A DNA stretch of 64,000 nt from Agapanthus africanus (lineage: Eukaryota; Streptophyta; Magnoliopsida; Asparagales; Amaryllidaceae): positions 22,795,154 to 22,859,153 of the forward strand of contig JASDDO010000028.1 of the NCBI GenBank assembly GCA_030015575.1, written 5' to 3'. The translations under genes were made by a program, and so were the position numbers. The first letter of the stretch is position 1; every line of letters begins with the position of its first letter. Positions 20,147 through 32,400 of the stretch are shown piece after piece. The notes under the pieces were generated by a model. That model made no database searches. It was not told the origin of the DNA and saw only the letters and a program-made list of their open reading frames with translations.

Positions 20147-22352
20147 TGTTAGTTATATGTATGCCCTAGAGGCCATTACTGTACATGAGATGTATATTGT
20201 AGTGGATGCTGGGACATATATAGGTAGGACTTTCTTGCTCGACATGATAGTACGCTATCTGGTTGCTCTTTATCTTAACATGTATATTTATTGTCTCTCT
20301 GTTACATGTTGATAAAGCCTTAGGATGTGTACTCGACTTCCAGGACTATGATGTAGATCATACTAGTGGGGCCTGGGTAGTCAATGAGTACATCCTTCAA
20401 TGTTCCTAGTCGTGGGAATATCGAGACGGGGCATCGATATTCCAGAGTAGACTAGCGTATATCTTCTCGACCCATGTGATGGGCGATGGATGATCCCATA
20501 TCCATTGGTGTTTGACATCAGAGACGGTATGAGGGTGCTCAGTGGAGACTGGATACACTGAACGGACTCGCCGAGAACTCCCAGATGGTATTATACCTCA
20601 CGTCAGATGGCAGTTCTCTGATGACACTGGTACAACTTAGTCTGTTGACCCGAGATCGTCATAGAGTCTTGTGTGTCTCCCACTGTGCTTTGATTTCCAT
20701 CCTACCACGGCTCTACTGAGTCGTGCAAACAGGTGGTTTTTGGGTACAGTCCCGATTCACATGGAGGCAATGAGCGATAGGAGGGGATTCGTCTCTCCCG
20801 GTATTGGGGGTTGATGTTGCGCTATGCTCGACTGGCCATAACTGGAAATCCCTGGCCAGGGTTGCACTGATTTACTGGTAAGTGTTATCAGTAGTTTCAT
20901 ACTTGTTATAGACCTTACATCGGCATGACTTATCAAGCTGCTGGGGTCTGACGTTTACCATCCCTAGGCGAGATATGCGACATATCAGACGAACAGACCG
21001 GACTGTACGGTAGTGTTACTGATTGGATTCACAGGAGTACTAGCAGGCTTGCTTGTTGATCTTCTGATCGCTCAATACCCGGGTGGTCGTTACGTTTAGC
21101 GGACCGCTTGCGGCTTGTGGGTGTTTGATATGATCATCACCTACTGCCGGCGTATTGACGAGTCTTTAGAGTCCTACACAAGGGTTTCCTGGCTCAAGCG
21201 AAACGGAGTAGGATTGCATATGTGATATGTGCGGGAGAAAAATTGATACGATATGAGATACCGTATTCTATTCTCGCGATTTGTGACATTGATCGGTTGT
21301 ATACGATATAGCCGGGTTATCGGATCAAGTGTTGATTCGATAAGTTGTTATTTTTGATATTAGTCGGTTATAACCGGATTATTAAATCAAGAGTTGATTT
21401 AATAATTTAATGTATAATTATATATTTGATATATTACATTACATTAACTAGTATTAGCTCACTTAAGATTTATTTTCTCACTAGTTTCTGCATAAGTGTA
21501 TATGTGATATATATATATTTGTGTACATATGTTTGTGTCATACTTGATGATACACACAAGATGGGTGTATGAGACTTGTACCATGATTAGGTTTAAGATT
21601 AGGGTTATTGTTTTATCTTAAGATTTAACAAAAGGGTTGAACTTAGTCAAAGTTATCAAGCTTGAAGAAGCTTGGAGAAACTTTGACAAAGTCCACTCTT
21701 TCGTCATTTCTCTTGATATTCTTTAACCTAACCCTTAACCTAATACCTTGGTCAATTCTCTACATGAGTTAAGCATGATAGCTTAACTCACCCATGGTTA
21801 CATTATTGAGGGAATCAATTCATATGATGATTATTCATTCTTTCTTCTTCTTCTTCTTCTTATTCATCAAGCTCCATGAAAAGCTTACTAGCTCTAATGG
21901 TGCCATGAGAAAAAGTGTGAGAAAATCAATTCTAAAGTGAGCCCACTTCCTACTTCTTCATCCTCTACCACTTGCCATATATTAGAGTGTGTTCTCTTCA
22001 CAAAGTTCATGACCTAGTGAAGAAATAGCTTGAGCTAGTGTCTTCCCGACGTAGATCATCTTCGGCCTCGAAGTCGACGACCCAGCCCGCACATTTCTCC
22101 GAGGAAACCATCGCTAGAGTCCGGAGTTCACGATTGCAGCGAAGGGGATATCTGCACGGAGCTTTTGAAGTGAAGGACCGGTTCTACAAAGTTTGTAATC
22201 CCTTTCACTTAGTGTTAAAGTTGTTTGCTTGCTAGTTTTCGCATAATCTCTAGTATACGATCTTGGTTAGGGTTTTTCGGCATGGCTAATTTTTTGAATC
22301 CGGCATGTTAGATACCTTGTAGAACCTTCTTAGAGTGCCTAGGAACCCTACA
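20147..22352 (+). mobile_element. Copia solo LTR, plus strand, inside the E LTR
   Basis: A complete LTR of 2,206 bp, close to the 2,218 and 2,224 bp of the C LTRs but in the opposite orientation. It starts TGTTAGTTATATGTATGCC and ends AGGAACCCTACA, the reverse-complement ends of the C LTRs, and is flanked by ATACT on both sides (20,142-20,146 and 22,353-22,357). There is no internal region, so it is a solo LTR left by LTR-LTR recombination. It contains a TTC microsatellite near 21,842-21,860 and a long TA-rich stretch at 21,400-21,540. The short plus-strand frame at 22,038-22,235 is not evidence of a gene. Confidence 0.93.
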
Positions 22353-22449
22353 ATACTATCATGTCGAGCAAGAATCTCCTCTGAAAATATATACATGTCA
22401 ATACATCCACTATAAAATAATAGCCTCTAGGGCATACATATATCCAACA

Positions 22450-22464
22450 ATCTCCCACTTGCAC
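22450..22464 (-). other. Polypurine tract of E
   Basis: On the minus strand this reads GTGCAAGTGGGAGAT directly before the LTR start, identical in form to the C tract (41,037-41,051). It would prime plus-strand DNA synthesis in a live copia element. Confidence 0.85.
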
Positions 22465-22890
22465 TAAGACCAATTATTGGTATATCTCATACCCAACATC
22501 TCAAAAAGTCGCTCATGCTGTGGCTGAGGGAAGGACTTAGTGAGTGGATCCGCGGTGTTAGAAAAAATATGGTATGCTGAGAAACAAACACTCTTTATTC
22601 CTCCTTGTGGTAGAAAAAATATCCATACGAATCCTTTGGATACCCCACAAATATACACTGAACAGATCGTGTCTTGAGTTTTTCCGGATTCTGTTTTTTG
22701 ACAAAATCCGGACAACCCCAAATCTTAACTCGTTTAAGAGACAGTCTCTTCGCATACCATATCTCATATGAAGTGGTAGACACGGTCTTGGTTGGAACCC
22801 TGTTCAACAGATACACTGCAGTCTCCAATGCATGCTGATTTGTATCGAATCTCCACACATCTTTGATTTTAAAGAAAAGATGTAGTGGTA
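22465..22890 (-). mobile_element. E internal remnant: RNase H tail and integrase fragment
   Basis: Minus-strand segments read NTADPLTKSFPQPQHERLF (the conserved end of copia RNase H) and LLNRVPTKTV with KRVKIWGCPDFVKKQNPEK (integrase C-terminal side). They correspond to C integrase at about 42,900-43,120, but RT and most of RNase H are missing between them. The remnant is a heavily deleted fossil. Confidence 0.78.
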
Positions 22891-22892
22891 AA

Positions 22893-25692
22893 GAAGTGAT
22901 GTAATGTTTTAGTCGTATAATAACCGCAATCAATAACGGTGTCGCGTGTAGCGAGCGTTAGTGAGTACGAGTCGTCCTCCGGGATTCGAGGAATCGTAAA
23001 TTTTTGCTTTAGTTGAGTCGAAAGAAATAGTAAAGAAAATCAAGAAATAGCTCAAGATTTAGTTGAATTGATATTTTCAAGAAAATCAAGAAATCGTTTT
23101 TAAGAAAGGAAATCAAGAAAATTGTCCAAGATCAAATGTAATTATCAAGAAAATTGAAGAAGGCTTGTATGATTCGAACGAAATTAGTAGCCATGATAAT
23201 TATTCAAGATGATTCATCATATCTATTGATAGAATTACTACTAGATCGATGGCTATTAATGAGAATTAGAGATCCATTGATGAAACTAGGGTTTCTCATT
23301 CATTGCCCCTTGTCCTTTCATTGATTACCATTCCTATCTAGCCTTTAACAAGAAAGATCATCAATCTAATCCCCAAATTGTGACGAAATTCTCAATAAAT
23401 TGATCTCACTCACAATTTGGACATTAATGATTCTTTTTGCTAAAGTTTATAATCTCCATAAGACTTAAGATGAATATAGAACTCTCTCACCATTAGATCT
23501 ACCAAATTCCTTCGAATTCATAGCAAGCGGAGATTTACTCATACATCATGGAAATAGAAGAATCAACTAATAGAGATTTCATAATCCGAAAATTTAAAGA
23601 AAGGAAAACTAAAAGTAATGATCACCTTTATTATTCAACTTCAAATTACAACTTCTTCAATCCGAGATAACAAGAAGAATAGCACTCGATCACTCCCTTG
23701 AAGAGATAATTTCTCCGTTGATCTTCTCTTTGCTCGATCACCGTGAGTCTTGGATCTATCGAGGATCACGTGCTCGTTGATGACGATCGGCTTTACGTAA
23801 AGGATCTTTTGTTGAATCGCTTGATGAACTTCTCGATGATTCTTGATCTTGAGTTTTAGTGGTTCCTGAAATTGGATCTAAATTGTTTTTGTAATTGTGT
23901 ACAAAATGTGTACTAAAAATCAACAACCTTTTTTAATATAGGCTTAGGTCCTTTTTATAACCTCTAATCAAGCTTCCCCAATAAGCTAGGTTGTTACATA
24001 GAGGCTTCTAGAATAAGCTAGGTAGTTATGAAGCGTCCTCAGCAAGCTAAGACGTTATAAGGAAGCTTCTGGAGAAATCTCGATCTTCGATCCCCTAACT
24101 CGGCCGCGGATCTGCGGCCGATTGGTAAGCTCTCAGCTTCAATTTTCTTTAGTCTTCTAATGTTGGTCTCAGGGTTTATATATGACATCTGGAATCTTCT
24201 TCTCTCTACTGAATCTCTGCCAGAATTTAACTCTTTGATTTCCTGTATTTTACCGGCGAATTTCTGATTCCGATATCTGATCTGGGCTAATTTTTGCACA
24301 AGATCTCAATGAAGAATGTTAGAGATATACAATATTATGCGTGGAATAATAAACATACAATTTCCTTCAAAAAATGTTGATTATAAGTATAACACATGGT
24401 AATTGATATTTTGCAGATGAACTTGTAATATGTGTTATATTTATAATAAACACCCTTAGATGATTAGAATAGTAAGAAAATTGTTATGTTATAAATTGCA
24501 ATAATTTCGACTGAACAAATTCCCCCAAACTTGATTTTGATCGTCCGGAGCAAACTTCTTTTATTCAGGAAAAGGAGAAAATACAAAGAAAGAGAAAAAC
24601 TAACTAGCACACTTTTATAGGCAACACGATTGCACTGAGAACGTGCAACAAGCCTTTAAACATCTAGGTGTCCCTAGTAGGAGGAGTTTTGTCTCCCGAG
24701 GGTTTTCAGCGGATTGCACCCACAATATCCTATAATAAAAGAAAGACTGTGAAAATTACATATAAAGATAAGAACTGTAAAAGAAGAAATTTGAAAATCA
24801 GAGTTTTCAACTACACTAGCTTTTTGGTTGTCATGAGCCCTATCTTAATAGTCATGAAAAAATGTTAGAAATCACATCATCCCTCAATAAAACTTCGCTT
24901 TATTCGTCATCCCTACCTTTCTTCCAAACACCGATCATATACCCTTACGTGTGTGTAAAAGATATCCCTACACTCGGAGAATTCAATTCAAGCTATCATA
25001 CTCTTGTCCATCTACCTCGGTACTTTTTAGTCGGTAAATATTTTAGATGAAATTGCTCACACATTCATCATACAACCGTTAATACTTCTTGAGATACTAA
25101 CCGACCGATTACTAAATGTGCTCACATATTAGACGTAATTAGCAATTTTCTCGTCTTGCAACACCTAAGGCTTAGCAGTGACTCCCAAACCAGTTGGTCT
25201 AAGACACTAGATGATGAAGCACCCTCGCTATATTTTTTTTATATGCTACCTTGGTGATTACAAAACCAGTGTTTATTTTTCTTCACCATTTTATACTTTT
25301 ATGTTTCATTTATTATTTTCTTCATACTTTGGCTTTTAGATAAGAGCATTTCAAGGTATTCTCTACTATCCCGAGTTTCAAGACGTGTATAAGTGCGTAT
25401 AGTAGGATATCAACATTCAGATGTTTGGCTTCCAGAATATAAACTATTTTTTAGATTTATTTTTATTCTCAGATTAGTGACTTCCTTCGTCTTACTAATC
25501 CTTGGGACAACGGCTCATAACTACTTATTATTAGTTTCGTTTAAGAAAACATCTAACTTTCTTGGTTTTCTTAAATTCTTCCGATCTTTGAAATGCAATT
25601 TTTCACTTTCTAATCTTGTATTATAAAAGAAAAAAATTAAAAATTTTGTGCTTATGCAAAGTGTAATGCAAAGTAATGCGTAAATAAGCACA
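22893..25692 (-). repeat. Probable 3' LTR and 3' flank of D
   Basis: The minus-strand LTR would start TGTGCTTATTTACGCATT just after a G-rich tract at 25,693-25,707 and run left to about 22,893, where E begins. The left boundary is not firmly placed. A second tract-like CCCCCAAACTTG occurs at about 24,523, so an alternative LTR start or a further insertion within this stretch is possible. No genes are visible; 25,840-25,895 is a low-complexity TTTA/TTTAT run. Confidence 0.5.
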
Positions 25693-25707
25693 AACCTCCC
25701 CCAAACC
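25693..25707 (-). other. Probable polypurine tract of D
   Basis: On the minus strand this reads GGTTTGGGGGAGGTT followed by TGTGC, fitting a polypurine tract next to an LTR start. It lies about 250 bp after the integrase end. Confidence 0.55.
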
Positions 25708-25956
25708 TGTATATAGCAGTGTCCTCACTGTTGTCAACTTTTAAATCTCAAAAAACCTGTAGACTTAGGAGGAAAAATTATTAACGGGGACAAGAATAAA
25801 TGAAAGTGAAAATCTTCCCCGAAACTTATTTATTTTTTTATCTTTTTTATTTATTTATCAATTTTTATTTTTATTTATTTATTTATTTATTTTTAACTTA
25901 CCTCCATTCTTAAGATGAGAAAATATTACCAAGCCATGGAGGTGGGTGGAGGAAAT

Positions 25957-27160
25957 TTAGTCATGATAAAACGGCTCCTGTAAAAACAGGAGCTCCTTCG
26001 TGGGGTCAGTGGAAAAATACGGTTTTAATTTATACCTATTCACTTTAAAAATACAACCATTTTTAATATTTTCAACTTCTACTGCCCCGTGCGGGTATAC
26101 ATACCGCACCACAAATGGTCCTTTCCAACGAGATTTTAGCTTACCCGCATGAAGATGGAGACGGGAATCGTAAAGAAGGACTTGTTGTCCTGGGATGAAA
26201 GTTTTTCTCAAAATATTTTTATCGTGAAATAGCTTAGTCCGGTTCTTTACTATAACCGCATTATCGTAAGCTTCATCGCGGAGTTCGCTTAGCTCATTTA
26301 ATTGTAATTTCCGAAAGTTGCAGGCTTAATTTAAATCGAAGTTAAGTTCTTTAATGGCTCACATTGCTTTATGTTCAATCTCGACAGGAAGGTGGCAAGC
26401 CTTTCCAAATACTAGGCGGTAAGGAGACATACCAAGATCAGTCTTATAAGCGGTACGGAATGCCTAAAGAGCATCCGTCAATTTGGTTGACCAATTCTTA
26501 CGGTTTTTAGAAACTGTCTTCTCCAAAATTTGTTTGATTTGCCTATTGGAAATCTCAGCTTGCCCGCTTGTTTGGGGATGATAGGGTATAGAAGTTTATG
26601 ATTGATTGAATATTTCCGCATCAAAGTCTCGAAAGATCGATTACAGAAATGCATCACATTGACGCTGATTATAGCGCGAGGGTGTCCAAATCGCGAAAAG
26701 ATATTTTCTTTAAGGAACTTAATAACAACCTTGTTGTTATTAGTGGTACATGGTATTGCTTCTACCCACTTTGAGACGTAATCAACAGCTAAAAAGATAT
26801 ATAAATTCCCAAAAGAGTTGGGAAAAAGATCCATAAAATCAATACCCCAAACGTCGAAAATTTCCACAACCAAGATAGGTTGGAGTGACATTTCATTTTT
26901 TCGAGAAATCCGACCCGTGTGTTGACACCGTGGACAAGTTTTGCAATGATCAAATGCATCTTTGAATAATGTAGGCCAGTAAAAATCACATTGCAAAACC
27001 TTCTCCACCGTTTTACGTGGTCCAAAGTGACCGCCACATGCCTGATCATGACAGAAAAAAAACACCCCTGAGTTCATCATCAGGGACACATTTGCGAATG
27101 ATTTGGTCAGGACAATACTTAAACAAATAAGATTCATCCCAGTAAAAGTGCTTTACTTGG
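25957..27160 (-). mobile_element. Integrase region of D
   Basis: Holds the zinc-binding stretch (CKTCPRCQHTG), the core with IFLAVDYVSKWVEAIPC and RFGHPRAIIS, and a C-terminal part with GQQVLLYDSRLHLHAGKLKSRWKGPFVV. The KSRWKGPF module is typical of Athila integrases. Broken. Confidence 0.85.
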
Positions 27161-28650
27161 GATAGAAATCGATGATTGTCTTGTTTAGACCATTCGCTAG
27201 GAATAAGTCTCGTTGCTAGATAATTCACAATATCTACGAACCAAGGTTCGCATGATACGGTCAAGAGCTGTTCGTCAAGGAAAGAGTCGTTTATTGGTAA
27301 GGTCACAGTAGGTGAAGAAAAGATGCGTAAAAGATGCTCGGCTACTACGTTTTCACATTCTTTCTTATCTCGAATGACAAGATCGAATTCTTGTAATAAT
27401 ATGATCCAACGTATTAACCTGCCCTTAGCATCCTTCTTAGATAAAAGATGTTTTAGGGCGGAATGATCAGTGTAAACCACAATCGGTGAGCCAATCAAGT
27501 AAGGCCTGAATTTTTCTAATGCAAATAAAACTGCCAAGAGTTCTTTCTCGGTGGTTGTATAATTAATTTGGGTATCATTCAAGGTCTTACTTGCATAATA
27601 AATTGCATGTGGCATCTTATCAATATGCTATCCTAAGACTGCACCAATAGCAAAATCTGATACATCACACATTAGCTCAAATGGGTGGTTCCAATCAGGA
27701 GATGATAGAACGAGGGCTGTAGTGAGAGATCTTTTAAGTGATTCAAAAGCAACCTCACAATCTGAATCAAAATGAAATGTTGTATCCTTGGCCAATAGAA
27801 GAGTTAAAGGTCTAGCAATTTTGCTAAAATCATTAATAAATCTCCTATAAAATCCTACATGACCAAGGAAAAATCGTATATCTTTGACGCATTTGGGATG
27901 AGGAAGGTTATGAATGACATCTATTTTAGCTCTGTCTACCTCAATGCCTTTTCGTGAAATGACATGTCTAAGCACGATACCTTCTTGGACCATGAAATGG
28001 TATTTTTCTCAATTCAAAGTTAAGTTCTTATCCTTACAGCGGGTAAGAACTGCGTCAAGATGACTTAGGCAATCCTCAAATGAGTCCTAGAATATAGAGA
28101 AATCGTCCATAAAAATCTCCAGAAAATTCTCGACCATGTCCGAGAATATCCCCATCATACACCGCTAAAATGTAGCGGGAGCATTGAATAACCCAAAGGG
28201 CATGCGTCTATAAGCAAAGGTACTGAAAGGAAAAGTAAATGTTGTTTTATCTTGATCCTTTTCGGCGATAGGGACCTGGTTATAGCCAGAGTATCTGTCC
28301 ATGAAACAATAATATTCATGTCCAGCTAATCGTTCTAATATCTGGTCAATGAAAGGTAGAGGGAAGTGATCTTTCCTCGTTATGGCATTTTATTTTCTAT
28401 AACCAATACATACACGCCATCCAGTTTGGGTGCGTGTTTGGATCAACTCATTACCATCATTAGTTATGACTGTGATGCCAGACTTCTTAGGGACTACATG
28501 AATAGGATTTACCTATTGGCTATCAGAGTTTGGGTAAATTATATCACTATGTAAGCACTTGACAATTTCTTTCTTTACCGCCTCCTTCATGACGGGATTC
28601 AACCGTCTTTGTGGTTCTCGGGTTGGTTTGTCTTCATCCATCAAATGTAT
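27046..28650 (-). mobile_element. RT and RNase H region of D
   Basis: RNase H is read from YYASKTLNDTQINYTTTEKELLAV and VYTDHSALKHLLSKKDAKGRL. The RT connection is read from RHVISRKGIEVDRAKIDVI and FLGHVGFYRRFINDFSKIARPL. RT itself occupies about 28,000-28,650 and is degraded, but its entry segment DKPTREPQRRLNPVMKEAVKKEI is clear. This is Ty3/gypsy order with a single RNase H, unlike A and B. Confidence 0.85.
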
Positions 28651-29600
28651 ATGATATTCTAAAATCAAGGGAATAATTCTTTTGATGTTTGTCATTGTCC
28701 AACCAAATGCTTGCCGATTTGATCTCAAGACCATCAAAAGAGCGTCCTCTTGCTCTAAAAATAAAGAAGTGGATATGATCATGGGCAAAAACTCATTCTC
28801 ACCTAAATATGTATATTTAAGATGAGAAGGTAATAGTTTGAGATCTAATGTCGGCAGAGAGACAATAGAAGGTGTGGTAAGGGAATGACATTCGGATTCT
28901 CGAAGAAGTTCATAACCTGCATAGGATATTGACTCGGAAAGTGCTACTGGCTTTTGTGATGAGTCAAAAGGTTTGAATTCGAGGGTGGACTCGTCAAAAG
29001 TGTCCTCATTATGATAATGTGCAAGATCAAAGAATGATGTGCTAATATCGTCGAGATCATCAAAGCAAAGTTCATCAGCCTTGCAGCTTTCGGGAGGTAT
29101 CTCGTGGACAGAACAGACATCAAGAATATGAGCAGAAGGTTCAGATGGTTGACTTCCTAGCTTGTAAATGTTAAGCTCAATTTTCATTTTCCCAAAGGAT
29201 AAGTTCATAGAACCATTACGGCAATTAATGACAGCATTCGAAGTGGCTAAGAAGGGTCAATCGAGAATCACCGGAATTTGTTTCCGTGGGTTCGCTACAG
29301 GTTGTGTATCTAAAACAATAAAGTCCACAGGGAATATAAATTCCCCGGCTTTTATCAACACATCCTCAAACTCACCCCTAGGTTTGGTGATAGATCGATC
29401 TTCCATCTGAAGAGTACAGTGGGCAGGTTTTAACTCTCCAATACGTAACTGCTTGTAGACAGAGTATGGAATCAGGTTAACACTAGCGCCAAGGTCGAGT
29501 AGAGCACGGTTAATATTTTTAACCCTAATAGAAATAGAAATTGTAGGATAGCCAGAGTCCTTACGTTTCTTTAGTAACTAATGGGTAAAAGTCGTGCTAA
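28650..29600 (-). mobile_element. Protease and RT-linker region of D
   Basis: The right-hand part (about 29,250-29,560) reads as an aspartic protease, with an LDLGASVNL-type active site and downstream MEDRSITKPRGEF and GEFIFPVDF. The left-hand part is the acidic linker leading into RT. Broken. Confidence 0.7.
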
Positions 29601-29759
29601 TATTACTCGTCATGAACACTTTTTTCAGCACTTGAGTCTTTCTCTTCCCAGTGCACAAGTCCTTAAGTATTTTCGCATATAAAAGAACTTGTTGGATAGA
29701 ATCTAGGAGATGAATATTTATGTTAACCTGTTTAAACATTTCCATAATTTTCTCCATTT

Positions 29760-31131
29760 TTAGACTTGGTTTGTTCCCCTTAACCGATTTGGATAAGGAG
29801 TTTTAGCAATAAGAGCTGGGTCCAACATTGGAGAAGGTCGTGTGGGTAGAACAGATCCCGGAATTGAAGTGGGGATCGTTGTTGGTTGACTTAAAGAAGG
29901 TGGGGAAGGGTTCGAGCCTAGAGTAAAACGGAGAATAGGCTCGGAAGAAGATGAACTAGGGTCAGAAGTGGAAGTGGAAGCCGAGGTGTCATTAATTGAT
30001 TCATCATTATCAACCTGTTCACCGACTTGGTTATTCAGCACTCTTCCGGATCTCAATATGGTAATAGCATTCACATTATGATATTGTGAGTGGCTAGAAT
30101 TCGGTAGGGGTTGAGATGGAAGTTTCCCTTTCTCTCTAGCACTCATTGCGGCATTTTAATTGTGCAATTTGTGCTTCTATCGATTTTATACTCTTACCGT
30201 GTGAGGCGGAGTTCTTCTTTATAGTATCGATAGAAGACCTTATATCAGCCGACACTTGCATTGAATGTTTCATAAACAAATCCAAGGTTCGTTCGAGTGA
30301 AGATGAGTTTTCAGTACCGGCCAATTGCAAAGAATTATTATACGGTGCAGAATTGTTGGCAGGATTTTGAAAATTTTATGGTTGAAAGGGGTGCTGATTT
30401 TGTGGTGGTTGCTGTTGCTGTGGAGGAACCCTTTGAAAGTTATTTTGGTTTAGAACCGTATTTTGAGTTTGGTGTTGGTTCCAAGCAAAATTATGGTGAT
30501 TCCTCCAACATTTATTATATATGGAAGAATAAGGATCGTTTCTAGGTCGTTGCTGAAAAACAGCATTAGTGCGTTCTTGACTTTGAAACGGAGAATTCAA
30601 AAGACATTCTTCCATCAGATGTGATGGATCTGAATAGCATCCACACACGGTTTTAGAGAGCGTCACCTGGTTTAGAGAGGCTAATAAAAAAATTTCTTCC
30701 ATAGCTTCGAATTTCTTTTGCATTGCTGCCATTTTGGCTTTTACAGCAATGGAAACATCAAGTTGATGGATATCTCCCGTAGATGATGGACTAAAGCTTT
30801 CCTATTGCAAAGTGTTTTCAGCAAAATTTTCCAAGAATTTCCAGGCTTCACCATCGTTTTTGGACATGAAATTGCCTTGACACATGGTTTCAAGCATTTT
30901 TTTGTCATTGGATTAATGCCCTCATATATAATTCGGCACAAAACCTATCTATGGATTCCGTGATGAGGACATTAGACAAGAAGATCCTTGAACCGTTCAA
31001 AGCCTTTCCAAAATGGTTCATTGGGAAGCTGGGTAAACTGGTTGATTTTGCTCCTAACACGGGCGGTCTTATGATTGGGATAAAATTTCTTAAGGAATGT
31101 TATAACAAATTCATCTCAATTGGAAATAGTG
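29760..31131 (-). mobile_element. gag region of D (C-terminal part)
   Basis: Readable parts are a PFxxGFERFKDLL-type capsid segment near 31,000, a CCHC-like knuckle (CGCYSDPSHLMEEC, near 30,650), the RNDPYSSIYNKCWRNHHNFAW segment usual after the Athila knuckle, a glutamine/proline-rich stretch (30,376-30,440), a coiled-coil-like part (30,136-30,330) and a Ser/Pro-rich tail. It is cut on the right by B. Confidence 0.8.
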
Positions 31132-31665
31132 AGTATCTCATAGGCGTAAGGGTCTCATAAAGTTATTTCTCCCTACGAATCGTGAGGATCTCATAGGCGT
31201 ATTTTCTCCTTAGGAATCATGAGGATTCCTAAGTGCGTTTTCTTTTGTAAGTCGTAACGATCTTACAAAAGTGTTTTCTCCTTATAAGTCGAGAGGACTT
31301 ATAAGTGTTGCTCACCGTATGGGAACATTTCTTGCCATTAGTGGAACTTGGTGAAGGAAATCGTTTATTTATGCCCGTGAATTGTATACAATGGCCAATA
31401 TTGAACCGCCTGTAGGACAAGTTGGGGGATATGATGGATTAAGAATAACTTTAGATCCCTGTAGCTTAAGGCTTTTAAATCTTATGAGCCATGAGGGCCT
31501 CATAGGGGGAATTCTCCTTACAAGTCATGAGGATCTCGTAAGTGTACTTTCTCCTTTGGAATCGTGGGGATTCCTAAGTGTGTTACTCCTTTGTGAGTCA
31601 TAAGGATCTCACGCAGGTATCTTCTCCTTGCAAATTCGAGAGGACCTTGCAAGTGCACATGAATT
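31131..31665 (-). repeat. Two hairpin modules in the B 3' region
   Basis: Counterparts of the A modules. On the minus strand, 31,140-31,320 holds CTTTTGTAAG/CTTACAAAAG around ATCGTTACGA (perfect 10 bp), CTTAGGAATC/GATTCCTAAG around CTCAT (perfect 10 bp) and CTTATAAG/CTTATAAG around TCCTCTCGA. A second module at 31,480-31,655 holds TATGAG/CTCATA, CTTACGAG/CTTGTAAG, GGAATC/GATTCC and GTGAG/CTCAC. Arm sequences differ from A while pairing is kept. Confidence 0.85.
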
Positions 31666-31684
31666 TATTATTTTTTTTATGCAT

Positions 31685-31912
31685 AAGATTGTGCCCTTTC
31701 GGGTTTTCACAAACTCGCCGGCATTCCTGTTGTTTTTACTCACGGCGCCCTTTTAGGTTTTCATCCGTGCCCATTTTGCTTGTAGACATACCGTTTTTTT
31801 CTGACGAAATTGCGCCCTTTCGGGTTTTCACAAACTCGCCGGCAGTCCTGCTATTTTTACTCACGATGCCCTTTCGGGTTTTCATCCATGCCAATTTTGC
31901 TTGTGGACATAC
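31685..31912 (-). repeat. Tandem duplication of about 118 bp with CCCGAAAGGG
   Basis: Two adjacent copies of a segment running from GCGCCCTTTCGGGTTTTCAC to TTGTGGACATACC (plus-strand reading). The single equivalent in A is at about 11,165-11,275. Non-coding. Confidence 0.75.
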
Positions 31913-32094
31913 CTTTTTTATTTTTTAAATTTTTTTACCCATTTGTTTGTCCATGATACTTGATGGTGGCTTCACCGCTGGCGTAGCCGTGTAGCCGGTA
32001 GGACCTGAGTTGTAGTCTTCGTCATTGGAGCTTTATTGCAATATAGATCTCAAGAGAGGATATCACCGTATTTGGGGCGATATGCCATGTTTGA

Positions 32095-32295
32095 GTCGGA
32101 GCACTAGTTTAGGGACATTTCGGTCCATGGCCAGTTTAAGGACGTAGCTGTCCATTGTTAGTTTAGGGACATCTCGGTCCATGGCCAGTTTAAGGACGTA
32201 GCGGTCCATTGTTTGCTTAGGGACATCTCGGTCCATAGCTGCCGCATGAGGCGAAGTTTATTAGTTTAAGGACTTCTCGGTCCGTTGTCGTCATT
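32095..32295 (-). repeat. GGAC-N6-GTCC array downstream of pol in B
   Basis: About six sites (such as GGACATTTCGGTCC, GGACGTAGCTGTCC, GGACATCTCGGTCC) at a spacing of roughly 25-30 bp, separated by AGTTTA-type linkers. Equivalent to 10,994-11,120 in A. Confidence 0.8.
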
Positions 32296-32400
32296 CCGGA
32301 GACTAAAATTCTTATGGATACTACTTTTAGAATTTTGATTCAGGAAGATAGCGAGAGGACACAAGTGTCGTCAACTATCATAGACCCGATTCGTGACTCG

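Larger units (their letters stand above)
19084..22890 (-). mobile_element. Element E: truncated Ty1/copia fossil, split by a solo LTR
   Basis: Minus-strand remains of the same copia family as C. The 3' LTR is seen at 19,084-20,146 and 22,353-22,449, with its other part beyond the left edge across element A. The polypurine tract and a short internal fragment extend to about 22,890, where Athila-type sequence begins. It is broken and largely deleted; only pieces of pol remain. It is older than both A, which abuts its LTR, and the solo LTR inside it. Confidence 0.82.
22893..31131 (-). mobile_element. Element D: Athila-type Ty3/gypsy fossil, 5' part missing
   Basis: Minus-strand element with gag, protease, RT, RNase H, integrase, then polypurine tract and a probable 3' LTR at its left end. 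Lineage is from motifs typical of Athila: a PTREPQRRLNP entry to RT, integrase with CPRCQHTGRISRKNEM and FDVWGIDFMDLFP, and a protease with the LDLGASVNL-type active site. It stops in mid-gag at about 31,131 where B sequence begins, and no 5' LTR is found in the window. Broken, with about ten breaks. Age cannot be estimated with only one LTR, but decay suggests it is older than C. Confidence 0.82.

Noticed and set aside
22038-22235. Short Ser/Arg-rich plus-strand frame
   Set aside because: Inside the copia solo LTR; the corresponding sequence in the C LTRs is not open in the same way.
24039-24299. 86-residue minus-strand frame next to a CGGCCGCGGATC stretch
   Set aside because: No recognisable domain; it lies in the probable D LTR region, so it is left as non-coding.
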